Shown: in pieces, positions 49,663 to 59,804 of the stretch
Layout of the letters: each line of letters starts with the position of its first letter
Position numbering within the stretch: the stretch's first letter is position 1
NCBI GenBank assembly: GCA_011620605.1
Contig: WOYW01000010.1
Span: forward strand, 1-64,000
Length of the DNA stretch: 64,000 nucleotides
From: Bacteroidales bacterium
GTDB lineage: Bacteria > Bacteroidota > Bacteroidia > Bacteroidales > UBA932
Direction of reading: 5' to 3'
Notes under the pieces: generated by a model
The model's input: only the letters and a program-made list of their open reading frames with translations
Database searches by the model: none
What the model was told of the DNA's origin: nothing
Position numbers and translations under genes: made by a program

Positions 49663-50769
49663 TCAAAAAGTGTAGATACGCGGAACCCTGTATGCAACGG
49701 ATGTGAGGATCTCGTATGGGATCGTCCCAAGGATGTCTGCCAGTTCAAAGATGGTGGGATCGTCTCCGAGAACTGTTACCATATCGCCCGGTTTGACATC
49801 AATTCCCGTCACATCCAGCATGCACATATCCATGCAAACATTTCCGATAGTGGGAGCCCGGTGACCCTTTACGGAAAATGACGCTTTTCCGTTACTCAGA
49901 TGCCTGTTAACCCCATCGGCATAACCTATGGCCAGGGTGGCAATACGGGTGTCGGGTGCCGTCACTTTCCCGGCCCTGGAGTACCCTACGGTTTCTCCCG
50001 GTTGGACTGTTTTAACCTGCAAAACAGGGGCTTTTAAATAAGCGGTAGGTTTTAGCCTGTTTTTGTCTACATACGACATGCCGTACAGACCTATTCCAAG
50101 ACGGGCCATGTCAAATTGTGCTTCAGGAGCAAAACGTTCTATTCCCGCAGAATTCAGCAAATGCCTCATAGGTTTGTAATCCAGATGACTCATCAGCATG
50201 TGGGACAGAGATTCAAAACGAGCGATCTGTTTTCTGGTAAAGTCATCGTGCTTTTCTTCGCCGGAGGCTGCTAAATGTGAAAAAACAGAAGCGATCCTGA
50301 TTGATCCGGTTCCCGGCAGTTTTTCAATTATAGACTGAATGTCTTCTTCTTCGGCACCTAAACGGTGCATACCGGTATCCAGCTTAATATGAATGGGATA
50401 GTCCTTTTGTTTCATGGCCACGGCTTCTTGCATAAACCGTTCAAAGGCTTCCGGACAGGGAAGACTAGGTTCTAGACGGTTTCGTATCATAAGCGGATAA
50501 TGCTCCATGCCGCCTGAAAGTACAATGATGGGAAGCTTAATACCGGCTTCTCTAATGGCCACTCCTTCACCCGGAAAAGCAACAGCCAGGTAATCTACAC
50601 CATTATCTTCCAGAATACGGGAAAACTCACCAATACCGTGACCGTATCCGTAGGCTTTGACAAGAACCAGCAATTTTGTGGTTTCACGTAAAAAAGAGCG
50701 GAAATACCTTAGATTGTGCCTTATGTTGGGGACACTGATCTCCAGATGTGTATATTTATTTTTGTTCAT
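49663..50769 (-). CDS. alr: Alanine racemase (stand-alone)
   Basis: [73 protein letters not shown]. Confidence 0.97.
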   Translation of the reverse strand: MNKNKYTHLEISVPNIRHNLRYFRSFLRETTKLLVLVKAYGYGHGIGEFSRILEDNGVDYLAVAFPGEGVAIREAGIKLPIIVLSGGMEHYPLMIRNRLEPSLPCPEAFERFMQEAVAMKQKDYPIHIKLDTGMHRLGAEEEDIQSIIEKLPGTGSIRIASVFSHLAASGEEKHDDFTRKQIARFESLSHMLMSHLDYKPMRHLLNSAGIERFAPEAQFDMARLGIGLYGMSYVDKNRLKPTAYLKAPVLQVKTVQPGETVGYSRAGKVTAPDTRIATLAIGYADGVNRHLSNGKASFSVKGHRAPTIGNVCMDMCMLDVTGIDVKPGDMVTVLGDDPTIFELADILGTIPYEILTSVAYRVPRIYTF

Positions 50770-51328
50770 CTTTCACTTGATTGAAACAATGCCTGCATAA
50801 AGGTTCGTAAACATCTTTTTCACCCAGTTCCACCAGGCGCGTACTCTTGCTCAGGCGGTGAGAATGATGTGCAGGATCCCCGCACCTGACGCATATGGCA
50901 TGTACTTTGGTTATATGTTCCGCTACTGCCATAAGATTGGGCATGGGGCCAAAAGGATTGCCCTGAAAATCCATATCCAGACCCGCTACTATGACGCGGA
51001 TGCCGTTGTTGGCCAGTAATTGGCACACACGTACCAGGTTCACGTCAAAAAACTGAGCTTCGTCAATGGCCACCACATCTACGTTGTTGGCCAGCAACAG
51101 AATGTTTTCTGCCGAGTCAACCGGGGTGGACGGGATGGAATGGCTGTCGTGCGAAACGACTTCTTCTTCTGAATACCTTACATCAACCCGGGGTTTGAAG
51201 ATCTCAACCCTTTGATTGGCAAATTTGGCCCTTTTGAGCCTCCGGATGAGTTCTTCGGTTTTCCCCGAGAACATGGACCCGCAAATGACTTCTATCCTTC
51301 CGTTCCGCTTTTGATTTTCCAGAAACAT
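50756..51328 (-). CDS. tdk: Thymidine kinase
   Basis: [54 protein letters not shown]. Confidence 0.97.
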   Translation of the reverse strand: MFLENQKRNGRIEVICGSMFSGKTEELIRRLKRAKFANQRVEIFKPRVDVRYSEEEVVSHDSHSIPSTPVDSAENILLLANNVDVVAIDEAQFFDVNLVRVCQLLANNGIRVIVAGLDMDFQGNPFGPMPNLMAVAEHITKVHAICVRCGDPAHHSHRLSKSTRLVELGEKDVYEPLCRHCFNQVKDEQK

Positions 51329-51339
51329 ATACTATCCGG

Positions 51340-52149
51340 TTAAAAGGTAATATCAATATGTCCGGCATATACTCCGTAAGCCCCGGTTTGCACAATAACT
51401 ACCCGGTTGCCGTCTGCGGATGTTCTATAAACGGGTTCTTCCAAAAAGGTATGGGAATGACCTCCTATGATCAAATGGATATTCCTGGAATGTGTTGCCA
51501 GTTCCAGGTCGTTTTGAAAACCCTGATGGGTAAGGCATATAATGAGGTCACATCCTTTTCTTTTTAATCTGGCTGCCAGTTTGTTGGCTGTTGATACAGG
51601 ATCTTTGTAGATCATTTTTTCCAAAACCGCGTTGGATGTCAGTCCGTTCAGATCTATGGTCAGACCAATCACGCCTATCTTTTTCCCGTTAACCCGGAAT
51701 ATTGCATAAGGTTTAACAAGTTTTCTGAGAGGTTTGTATAGAATTGTATAATTGGCACATAAAGTAAGGTAGTTTGCCTGTTTTATTCTTGTGACCAGAT
51801 CTTCCAGCCCGTTATCGAATTCATGGTTCCCCAGGACAGTTGCATCCAGGCCCAGAGCATTCATGGTCTCCACTTCTACTTTTCCTCCAAAGAGATTAAA
51901 GTAAGGGGTTCCCTGATTGTAATCCCCTGCATCCAGGAACAAAATATCTGAGTGTTCTTTCCGGGTTTCCTCAAGGTATCCGGAAAGGCTAAGGATCCCG
52001 GCGCTACCGGCATTTCTTCCTGAACGAAAAGGTTCTATCTGGCTGTGAATGTCATTAGTATGCACAATAACAAGATCTTGTGCCTTGGCATAAAACGGCA
52101 TTGCGATAAGCAGCAGGATCGGCAGCCTGGTTGACAAAGTTTTTTTCAT
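51340..52149 (-). CDS. 5'-nucleotidase/UshA-like metallophosphatase domain protein
   Basis: LVIVHTNDIHSQIEPF, LDAGDYNQGTPYFNLFGGKVEVETMNALGLDATVLGNHEFDNG, ICLTHQGFQND, IIGGHSHT. Confidence 0.92.
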   Translation of the reverse strand: MKKTLSTRLPILLLIAMPFYAKAQDLVIVHTNDIHSQIEPFRSGRNAGSAGILSLSGYLEETRKEHSDILFLDAGDYNQGTPYFNLFGGKVEVETMNALGLDATVLGNHEFDNGLEDLVTRIKQANYLTLCANYTILYKPLRKLVKPYAIFRVNGKKIGVIGLTIDLNGLTSNAVLEKMIYKDPVSTANKLAARLKRKGCDLIICLTHQGFQNDLELATHSRNIHLIIGGHSHTFLEEPVYRTSADGNRVVIVQTGAYGVYAGHIDITF

Positions 52150-52922
52150 TTCTCTTCCGGGTTATTGATTACTACACGGCCATCTGTTTTGGCTGGAATG
52201 GGCTCGCCGTTTTTGGTAAATACGTCAATGTATTTCAAAATTACATCGCGAAGTGTCAGGCCGGAATAATCAACACCCAGATTGTTTTTCATAAGTGACA
52301 TCCGGTCTCCTCCCTGAAGCAGAAAATCAATGGTAGCTATGCGGTAGACTCTTTCCTCTTCCAGGGGTTTCCCGTTTATCAGCAATTGCGTGACCTTGTG
52401 GTTATCAACTTTCAAGGTCACTCCAGATAAAACTTCTACGCGACGTGCCGCAAACGTTTCAAATAATTCTCTGACCCGGCTGCCTTTCATACTTACCAGA
52501 ACAAGAGAATTTTCAAAAGGGAAAGCCGAGTATACATAGTAAAGTGCCAGATTCCCTTTTGGGAACGAACTCCTAATGCCTCCAAAATTGGTAAGGGCAA
52601 AATCAACATTTTCAAGCCCGTAATGCCTGCGTGCAATGGCCAGTAAAGCATCTCCCGCCAGGTTGGATAAAGGACTTTCCGGGTAATATGACCTCATCTC
52701 ACTGGTGGTATATCCCACAACCTGGTTCATTTTGTTGTTCAGTTCGGGAGAATAGGTGTCAATGATGTTCCGTATGGCAGGAGACGCTTTGCTTTGGTAA
52801 ACATCGGTATCCATCAGCACACGGTATGCTTTGATGGTCTGGGCCCGGGAAGACACCGTTCCCGAGGTGAGCAGTAAAAGGAAGAAAGCGCAGTATTTCA
52901 GGCGTTTTTGTATCGCATCCAT
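52146..52922 (-). CDS. 5'-nucleotidase C-terminal domain protein, signal peptide
   Basis: SPLSNLAGDALLAIARRHYGLENVDFALTNFGGIRSSFPKGNLALYYVYSAFPFENSLVLVSMKGSRVRELFE. Start MDAIQKRLKY chosen as most plausible. Confidence 0.88.
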   Translation of the reverse strand: MDAIQKRLKYCAFFLLLLTSGTVSSRAQTIKAYRVLMDTDVYQSKASPAIRNIIDTYSPELNNKMNQVVGYTTSEMRSYYPESPLSNLAGDALLAIARRHYGLENVDFALTNFGGIRSSFPKGNLALYYVYSAFPFENSLVLVSMKGSRVRELFETFAARRVEVLSGVTLKVDNHKVTQLLINGKPLEEERVYRIATIDFLLQGGDRMSLMKNNLGVDYSGLTLRDVILKYIDVFTKNGEPIPAKTDGRVVINNPEEK

Positions 52923-54241
52923 TTCCATAATTCTTTCCATGTTACTTTCTTTCCGTACATCAAAATGCCCACCCGGTATATTTTGGCTGAAAAATGCACT
53001 ACTGCAATGAAAGTCAAAAACAACAGCCCGAGAGAAACCAGTAATTGCCACAAAGGAACTCCTCCAAAGGGAAGACGGGCCAGCATAACCATAGGTGAAG
53101 TGAATGGTATGATAGAAGCCCAAACAGACAGCGAACTATCAGGATACTGGAAGGTATGCATCATGATGAACAATCCAAGGATAAGGGGAATAGTAATAGG
53201 TAGCTGAAATTGCTGGGTGTCAGTTTCGGCATCGGAGACAGACCCGACAGCGGCGAACATAGACGCATACATAAAGTATCCTCCTATAAAATACAGGCAG
53301 AAGCTCAGCAGGAATTTCCCGAAATCTATTTGTGAAAGGGTACTTGCTATGCCGGTCAGCACGCCGTTACCTGTATCGAATGAGGCAATGGTCCCGGCCA
53401 GACCGCCCTGCATCTGTGGAGCAGATCCGGCCATATCGACAATGGCTCCCGAGCCCACAATAGTCATAACGACAAACAAGATGATGGCTGTAAGCAGGAT
53501 CCAGAGAAAGAACTGAAGTAAGGCAACAAGGGCAATACCCACGATCTTCCCAAGCATCAACTCCACGGGTTTAACCGATGAAATGATAACCTCAACAATC
53601 CGGTTCGTTTTTTCCTCAATAACTCCCCGTATTACCATGGATCCATACATGAATATAAACATGTAGATCAAAAAGCTGCTTAAATACGAAATGGCCATGT
53701 ATACTTCCGTAATAGTTTCTTTTTCATCTCCGGTTTCTGTCCAGGTAAGAGATTTTACGGGGATATCGGTGTGAATATCTTCCATAATTTCCTTTAACCG
53801 GGGAATGTTGTAAGATTCCAGCCTTTGTTGTTCAATCTCATAACTGATCTGCCGGGAAACATACCTTTGAATATCCTTATCAATGGAGCCGGTACTGTAC
53901 ATCCGTACTTCCACCGAGTTCCCTTCCACCGGTTCTATCACGCAAAGAGCATGGAGGTTACGTGTGTCAAAATCTTTTTTGTAGTCTTCAGGATCCCCTT
54001 CCCTGCGAAAGGAAAAGTGGGTGTACTCCTGGTCTTCCAGAACCTTTTCTCCAATGCCCGTAGGATCAATGACCTCAATGTTTTTTTCATTGTTGTCTTT
54101 CAGCGTGGTCATCAGGGTCGGGATGGTAATAAGGGCTGCCATCAGCAGAGGCGTCAGGAAAGTGATAATAAGAAATGATTTTTTTCTGACACGGATAGCG
54201 AATTCTCTTCTGACAATAAGATTTATCTTTTTGATATTCAT
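52898..54241 (-). CDS. ABC-2 type permease (NatB-like)
   Basis: NIKKINLIVRREFAIRVRKKSFLIITFLTPLLMAALI; MVIRGVIEEKTNRIVEVIISSVKPVELMLGKIVGIALVALLQFFLW. Confidence 0.93.
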   Translation of the reverse strand: MNIKKINLIVRREFAIRVRKKSFLIITFLTPLLMAALITIPTLMTTLKDNNEKNIEVIDPTGIGEKVLEDQEYTHFSFRREGDPEDYKKDFDTRNLHALCVIEPVEGNSVEVRMYSTGSIDKDIQRYVSRQISYEIEQQRLESYNIPRLKEIMEDIHTDIPVKSLTWTETGDEKETITEVYMAISYLSSFLIYMFIFMYGSMVIRGVIEEKTNRIVEVIISSVKPVELMLGKIVGIALVALLQFFLWILLTAIILFVVMTIVGSGAIVDMAGSAPQMQGGLAGTIASFDTGNGVLTGIASTLSQIDFGKFLLSFCLYFIGGYFMYASMFAAVGSVSDAETDTQQFQLPITIPLILGLFIMMHTFQYPDSSLSVWASIIPFTSPMVMLARLPFGGVPLWQLLVSLGLLFLTFIAVVHFSAKIYRVGILMYGKKVTWKELWKWMRYKNA

Positions 54242-55167
54242 TGCCTTTCCTCCTTTTGCGTTACCAGTTTAATAAATATGTCGTGCATACGGGGTATGAT
54301 TTCGTTCATTCCCACGATATTGATGTGCGGTATGAGTGATTCCAGCAGATCGTTGGTGTTGTGCCCGTCCTTCATTTCCACTGTCATCTGGTAAGAACCG
54401 TCTTTTTTTCCTTGTGAGGTAATGGAAAAAGGAGCTTTGTCAAATTTGGAAGGATCCAGAGGATCTGAGGCGCGGTAAAGGATCTCCATACGGTTATCCC
54501 CGTGTACACGCCGTATGTCGCTAACCCGACCCGTGACTATTAAACGGGCATTATCTATCAGGGCTATCTGGTCACATAATTCTTCTACCGATTCCATATT
54601 ATGCGTAGACAGTATAACGGATGTTCCGTTCTCTTTCAAACGGATAATTTCATTACGGATAAGATCCACATTAATGGGATCAAATCCGCTGAAAGGCTCA
54701 TCCAGGATCAGCAGTTTCGGATCATGCATTACGGTGGTTACAAACTGAACTTTTTGGGCCATCCCTTTGGATAACTCGGTGATCTTTTTGTTCCACCAGG
54801 CCTGAATGCCGAATCTTATGAACCAGGATTTAAGACTGGAAAGAGCCTGGGCATGGGACATGCCTTTCAGTTTTGCCAGGTACATGGCCTGATCGCCGAT
54901 TTTCATTTTTTTGTATAATCCTCTTTCTTCGGGAAGATATCCTATGCGAAAGACGTCGTTCGCTGCCAAAGGATGATTGTCAAAAAATATGCTGCCTTCA
55001 TCGGGAGCAGTGATTTGATTGACAATCCTCAAAAGGGTGGTTTTGCCGGCTCCGTTGGGTCCCAGTAACCCGAAAATTATTCCTTCGGGAACATCAATGC
55101 TGACATTATCCAATGCCAGATGACCGTCAAAGCGCTTAACCACATTGTTAGTTACCAGTATACTCAT
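54238..55167 (-). CDS. ABC transporter ATP-binding protein (NatA-like)
   Basis: FGLLGPNGAGKTTLLRIVNQ, ELSKGMAQKVQFVTTVMHDPKLLILDEPFSGFDPIN. Confidence 0.94.
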   Translation of the reverse strand: MSILVTNNVVKRFDGHLALDNVSIDVPEGIIFGLLGPNGAGKTTLLRIVNQITAPDEGSIFFDNHPLAANDVFRIGYLPEERGLYKKMKIGDQAMYLAKLKGMSHAQALSSLKSWFIRFGIQAWWNKKITELSKGMAQKVQFVTTVMHDPKLLILDEPFSGFDPINVDLIRNEIIRLKENGTSVILSTHNMESVEELCDQIALIDNARLIVTGRVSDIRRVHGDNRMEILYRASDPLDPSKFDKAPFSITSQGKKDGSYQMTVEMKDGHNTNDLLESLIPHINIVGMNEIIPRMHDIFIKLVTQKEERQ

Positions 55168-55224
55168 AGACTTACAATAGGGGTTTGAAATAAACTATCC
55201 GGCAAATATAACAAAAAACAAAGC

Positions 55225-55899
55225 TCAATAAAGATACCAGCCAATTTTAGCGGCCTGTTCTTTGGTGAATATACTATCGCGGAGCAGGTTGGTCACAGTA
55301 CATGAATCAGGATTTGTCGTTTCTCTGTATCTGATTATACACCGTGCCAAATACCTGCCAATATAAATGTGAGATGCAAGTTGATCCTCGGTTACTGTTT
55401 TCAGATCCATTTTTCTGATAAAAGTAGTATCCGCAAAAACATCATCATAAAAACCTTTCAGCCGTTCGCGGTCCATCCCGTATACCTCCAGGAGTTGTTC
55501 AGGGACGGCAAATCCGCCGAGTTTATCACGGTATTCCAGGATCTTAACGGCGTAATACGGCCCGATACCGTATAATTTGACCAATTCTGCGCTGTCAGCG
55601 GTATTGAGTTCAATTTTCAGGGGCACAAAAGGGTTGTATGTATCAAGCCCCTGATTGCTCTTATTACCTGTTTTTGCCCCGGGTAGGTTTGAGCGGGCAG
55701 CTTTTTTTATGGTATCTTCTTTTATATGGGATTCCGTGAAAGTCCTGCAATATTCCTGGAACGGACTGGATGCCTGCCATATTTGTTTATACCCGAAAGA
55801 TGACCATCTACCGGGGAAAACCCTGAGTGAAAATAAAACCAAAATGCAGGCTATACCTGAAGCATGAATGGTGTAATGATGTCTGTTACCCCATTTCAT
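55225..55899 (-). CDS. Helix-hairpin-helix (ComEA-like) protein
   Basis: IELNTADSAELVKLYGIGPYYAVKILEYRDKLGGFAVPEQLLEVYGM plus a second HhH repeat. Confidence 0.85.
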   Translation of the reverse strand: MKWGNRHHYTIHASGIACILVLFSLRVFPGRWSSFGYKQIWQASSPFQEYCRTFTESHIKEDTIKKAARSNLPGAKTGNKSNQGLDTYNPFVPLKIELNTADSAELVKLYGIGPYYAVKILEYRDKLGGFAVPEQLLEVYGMDRERLKGFYDDVFADTTFIRKMDLKTVTEDQLASHIYIGRYLARCIIRYRETTNPDSCTVTNLLRDSIFTKEQAAKIGWYLY

Positions 55900-56578
55900 T
55901 TTCTTTCCCTTTTCCTTTCAGCACAATTACTATCTCTCCTCTGGGAGTGTTTTTTCTGAACCAATCAGATACATAAGCGAGTTTTCCCCGGACTGTTTCT
56001 TCATGAATCTTGCTGATCTCCCTGCTCACGGAAACTTCTCTCTCCGGCCCGAGTGTAGCTGCCAGTTCTTCCAGTGTTTTGAGCAACCGGAAAGGGGATT
56101 CATACAGAATAATGGTGCGGGTTTCCGTTTTATAAGATTCCATTCGGGTCCGTCTGCCTTTTTTCACAGGCAGAAATCCTTCAAAACAAAACCGGTCCAA
56201 AGGGAACCCGCTGTTAACCAGAGCCGGGATCAGGGCTGTGGCACCAGGCAGGCATTCCACCTCAATACCTGAAGCCAGGCAATCTCTGATCAGCAAATAA
56301 CCGGGATCGGATATGCCCGGAGTCCCTGCGTCACTGATCAGGGCCGCGCGGATCCCGTCCTGAATTTTGCGTACCACCGAGGCAACCTGTTTGTGTTCGT
56401 TATATTTATGAAACGATTCCATAGGGGTTCCGATGCCGTATTTTTTTAGCAGAATACTGCTTGTACGCGTGTCTTCTGCCAGGATCAGGTCGGCTTCTTT
56501 CAGCACGTTCAGTGCTCGTGTGGTAATATCTTCCAGGTTCCCAATGGGTGTTGGTACTATGATGAGTTTAGAACACAT
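55886..56578 (-). CDS. rsmI: 16S rRNA (cytidine1402-2'-O)-methyltransferase
   Basis: LIIVPTPIGNLEDITTRALNVLKEADLILAEDTRTSSILLKKYGI, LISDAGTPGISDPGYLLIRDCL. Confidence 0.97.
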   Translation of the reverse strand: MCSKLIIVPTPIGNLEDITTRALNVLKEADLILAEDTRTSSILLKKYGIGTPMESFHKYNEHKQVASVVRKIQDGIRAALISDAGTPGISDPGYLLIRDCLASGIEVECLPGATALIPALVNSGFPLDRFCFEGFLPVKKGRRTRMESYKTETRTIILYESPFRLLKTLEELAATLGPEREVSVSREISKIHEETVRGKLAYVSDWFRKNTPRGEIVIVLKGKGKENEMG

Positions 56579-57044
56579 CTTCCAGCTGTGTAAGAAATTT
56601 TTGTACGGCGGGAGATGATAATTCCCAGTGGGGAAAATGTTCTGCCAGGTAAGCTTCGGCTTCCTGTATAGTCTTTGAGTTCTGAATTACGTTCAGTGTC
56701 TTGTCATAAAGATCACGGTCTTGTGAAAACAGCATTTTCTCATATAGAAACCTGTCGTTCAGGGGGATGATCTCTTTCAAAGGCCTGCCGTTCTTTGATC
56801 TGGCCAGGGAATCGGCAAGGGTGGGGCGTTGGGCAAATCCGGAAAACAAATCGCCTATCGTTTCGGGAAGAGGGGGTGTTTCTTCCTGGATCTCAGGGCC
56901 GGGTCCCGGCTCAGGTTCCGGTTGCGAATCAAGTTCAAATACCTGTTCGTCCGGTTGGTCAACAGCTGGCTTGTGTAATGCTTCTATCTTTTGCTCCAGC
57001 AAGTACAGCAGTTCTTTGATTTCGTTATATTCCTTTGAGTTCAC
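56568..57044 (-). CDS. Conserved hypothetical protein (158 aa), GTG start
   Basis: ORF in operon context upstream of rsmI; acidic/Pro-rich linker then folded-looking C-terminus. Confidence 0.65.
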   Translation of the reverse strand: MNSKEYNEIKELLYLLEQKIEALHKPAVDQPDEQVFELDSQPEPEPGPGPEIQEETPPLPETIGDLFSGFAQRPTLADSLARSKNGRPLKEIIPLNDRFLYEKMLFSQDRDLYDKTLNVIQNSKTIQEAEAYLAEHFPHWELSSPAVQKFLTQLEDVF

Positions 57045-57048
57045 ATTT

Positions 57049-57056
57049 CAAAGTTA
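57049..57056 (-). promoter_or_regulatory. -7 element (TAACTTTG), 4 nt from the GTG start
   Basis: Minus-strand TAACTTTG-AAAT-GTG. Confidence 0.5.
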
Positions 57057-57068
57057 CGTATTTAATGC

Positions 57069-57779
57069 TTATTGAGGAATAAAACGGTAGACAATTTCTC
57101 CGTGTTGAATGGTAGGCGCTTCCTCAGAGGCCGTAAAGCGGCTTTGTTTTGCGGCACGCAGGGCAAATTTCTGCAAACACCTGTCCTGGGAAGAGAAATC
57201 GTCCACTATAGCTGCTTTTTGTACATATCCTTTCCGGTTTACATAAATGGCTACTGTAACGTCACCACCTCCAATGCATTTGTATACCGGGATGGGCAGG
57301 CTCATGGCTTTTCGTCCTTCTATCCTGTATTCCAGCACAGCCGGTCCGGTATAGGGTTTCGAATTTTTATCTTCTGCTTTATCTGGTTGAGTGGTAAAGT
57401 TTTCCTGACCACCTTCTTCCTCTATGGCTTCCCGGGCGGCATCCAGACGTTTTTGGAGCTCTTCGGCTTCTTCGTAAACACGCGAAGGATCTTCATGCCG
57501 GTCATCCTTTAGATTTTGATTTCGCTGTGTCGCATCTACTGCAACGTTCCTGGTTTGTTGTTCTATGCCGGAGATAAGGTCTTCCAATTCCGCGCTTAAC
57601 TGGGCCCTCATCTGTTCCCTTTTCAGTTCCGCTTCCAGTTCCTCCTGTTGCGTAAAGTCCAGAACAAAAGAGGATTCTTTTTGCATAAGAGAGCCGATCT
57701 GGTAAGACAAAAAAACAATCAGTGCAACCAGATGTACGATCACCGTAAGATAGAGTCCTGTTTTTGTTTCTTTTTTCAT
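57069..57779 (-). CDS. TonB-like energy-transducer family protein
   Basis: Single N-terminal TM LYLTVIVHLVALIVFLSY, coiled coil, C-terminal CIGGGDVTVAIYVNRKGYVQKAAIVDDFSSQDRCLQKFALRAAKQSRF. Confidence 0.75.
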   Translation of the reverse strand: MKKETKTGLYLTVIVHLVALIVFLSYQIGSLMQKESSFVLDFTQQEELEAELKREQMRAQLSAELEDLISGIEQQTRNVAVDATQRNQNLKDDRHEDPSRVYEEAEELQKRLDAAREAIEEEGGQENFTTQPDKAEDKNSKPYTGPAVLEYRIEGRKAMSLPIPVYKCIGGGDVTVAIYVNRKGYVQKAAIVDDFSSQDRCLQKFALRAAKQSRFTASEEAPTIQHGEIVYRFIPQ

Positions 57780-57791
57780 TGCGAACAAAGC

Positions 57792-58406
57792 TTACCTGGT
57801 TAACAGGGCCTGTTCAATGGTAGATATCAGCATATTAATGGCCACCGCATTGTGTCCGCCCTGTGGTACTATAATATCGGCATAGCGTTTTGTGGGTTCA
57901 ATAAATTGAAGGTGCATGGGCTTTACGGTTTTTTCGTAACGTTCCAATACTTTATTTACTGACCGGCCTCTTTCCACAATATCCCTGGATATAACTCTTG
58001 ATAAACGGTCATCGGGATCTGCATCCACAAAAATTTTCATATCCAGGCAGTCTCTCAAGGGGGGATCGGTAAAGATAAGGATCCCTTCCACAATTATGAT
58101 CTGTGTGGGTTCAATGTGTTTTGTTTCCCGGGACCGGGTACATGTTATATAGGAATACATGGGTTGTTCTATAGGATTCCCGGCTTTGAGCTGCAGTAAG
58201 TGTTTAACCATTAGCTCCCAATCAATAGATTCCGGGTGGTCGAAATTCAATTCCTGTCTCTTTTCCAATGGCAGGTGCGAATTATCTTTGTAATAGGAAT
58301 CCTGGGGGATCACAATGATTTTTTTCTGATCCAGATTTTCCAGGATTTTATTTACAACTGTTGTTTTACCGGAACCGGTACCACCGGCTATACCAATTAC
58401 CAACAT
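57792..58406 (-). CDS. udk: Uridine kinase
   Basis: MLVIGIAGGTGSGKTTVVNKI, IPQDSYYKD, NFDHPESIDWELMVKHL. Confidence 0.97.
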   Translation of the reverse strand: MLVIGIAGGTGSGKTTVVNKILENLDQKKIIVIPQDSYYKDNSHLPLEKRQELNFDHPESIDWELMVKHLLQLKAGNPIEQPMYSYITCTRSRETKHIEPTQIIIVEGILIFTDPPLRDCLDMKIFVDADPDDRLSRVISRDIVERGRSVNKVLERYEKTVKPMHLQFIEPTKRYADIIVPQGGHNAVAINMLISTIEQALLTR

Positions 58407-58407
58407 A

Positions 58408-59799
58408 TTAAAATTCAGCAGATTTTGGGGTTCGGGGAAAAGGAATCACATCACGGATATTTGTCATTCCCGTAATAAAGAGGAGCAAGCGTTCAAAACC
58501 CAGGCCGAATCCGGAATGCGGAGCAGTTCCAAAGCGCCTTGTGTCCAAATACCAATCCAGGCCTTCTTCCGACATATTCATATAGACGATCCTTCTGCGG
58601 AGCGTTTCCAGATTTTCTTCGCGCTGGGATCCTCCTATGATCTCTCCTATCTTGGGGAAAAGAATGTCCATGGCACGTACGGTTTTCCCGTCCGTGTTCT
58701 CTTTCATATAAAAAGCCTTGATCTCTTTGGGATAGTCTGTTAATATGACAGGATGTTTAAAATGCTTTTCGACCAGGTATCTTTCATGTTCACTCTGCAG
58801 GTCCACACCCCAGGATACGGGGTATTCAAAAGACTGACCGCTGGCAGTCAGAATTTCAATACCTTCTGTATAGGTAAGACGTACAAATTCTGTGTTGCAA
58901 ACACCTTCCAGCCTGTTGATCAGATCTTTGTCTATCATATTGTTGAGAAAGGCTATATCGTCAGCACAATTATCCAGGGCATACCTGACCAGGTATTTGA
59001 TAAAGTCTTCGGCCAGGTCCATATTGTCATTAATGTCGTAAAAGGCCATTTCAGGCTCTATCATCCAGAACTCGGCAAGATGCCTTGGGGTGTTGCTGTT
59101 CTCTGCCCTGAAAGTAGGACCGAAAGTATAAACTTCGCCAAGAGCCATCGCACCCAGTTCTCCTTCCAGTTGCCCGCTGACGGTCAGACTTGTCTGACGT
59201 CCGAAAAAATCCCGTGTATAATCAATGGTGTTGTCTTTGGATCTGGGCGGGTAGTTCAGATCCAGGGTAGTAACCTGGAACATGGCTCCGGCTCCTTCAC
59301 AGTCAGAAGCGGTAATGATGGGTGTATGCAGGTACACAAAGCCATTGTCGTTAAAATATTTGTGTATGGCATATGCCAAGGCATGACGTATGCGGAAAAT
59401 ACAACCGAATGTATTGGTCCTGGGTCTGAGGTGCGCTATTTCCCTGAGGAATTCCATGCTGTGACCCTTTTTCTGTAAAGGATAAACGGCAGGATCGGCG
59501 ATTCCGTAAATTTCTATTTCAGAGGCCTTGATCTCTACAGACTGCTGTGTCCCGATCGATGGAACAAGTTCTCCTTTTACACGTATGCAGGCTCCGGTAG
59601 TGACGGGTCGCAGCTGTTCTTCCGTGAAAACATTCATATCACATACAATTTGAACGTTGTGGATCGTAGATCCGTCATTCAGTGCAATGAAAGCGATATT
59701 TTTATTGCCCCGTTTGGTACGTACCCAGCCTTTTACCTGCACGGTCACTCCGGCCTGCATTTTCAGAAGGTCAATAATTCTGGTGCGTGATTTTATCAT
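58408..59799 (-). CDS. asnS: Asparaginyl-tRNA synthetase
   Basis: OB-fold [23 protein letters not shown], class II motifs [24 protein letters not shown] and [29 protein letters not shown]. Confidence 0.97.
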   Translation of the reverse strand: MIKSRTRIIDLLKMQAGVTVQVKGWVRTKRGNKNIAFIALNDGSTIHNVQIVCDMNVFTEEQLRPVTTGACIRVKGELVPSIGTQQSVEIKASEIEIYGIADPAVYPLQKKGHSMEFLREIAHLRPRTNTFGCIFRIRHALAYAIHKYFNDNGFVYLHTPIITASDCEGAGAMFQVTTLDLNYPPRSKDNTIDYTRDFFGRQTSLTVSGQLEGELGAMALGEVYTFGPTFRAENSNTPRHLAEFWMIEPEMAFYDINDNMDLAEDFIKYLVRYALDNCADDIAFLNNMIDKDLINRLEGVCNTEFVRLTYTEGIEILTASGQSFEYPVSWGVDLQSEHERYLVEKHFKHPVILTDYPKEIKAFYMKENTDGKTVRAMDILFPKIGEIIGGSQREENLETLRRRIVYMNMSEEGLDWYLDTRRFGTAPHSGFGLGFERLLLFITGMTNIRDVIPFPRTPKSAEF

Positions 59800-59804
59800 G
59801 GCTG

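Noticed and set aside
51340-53123. Split 5'-nucleotidase as a frameshifted pseudogene
   Set aside because: Domain order is reversed relative to a single UshA and both ORFs have signal peptides; a two-gene form is more likely.
58753-59478. 241-aa ORF on the plus strand opposite asnS
   Set aside because: Antisense to a strongly conserved aaRS; no recognisable motifs.
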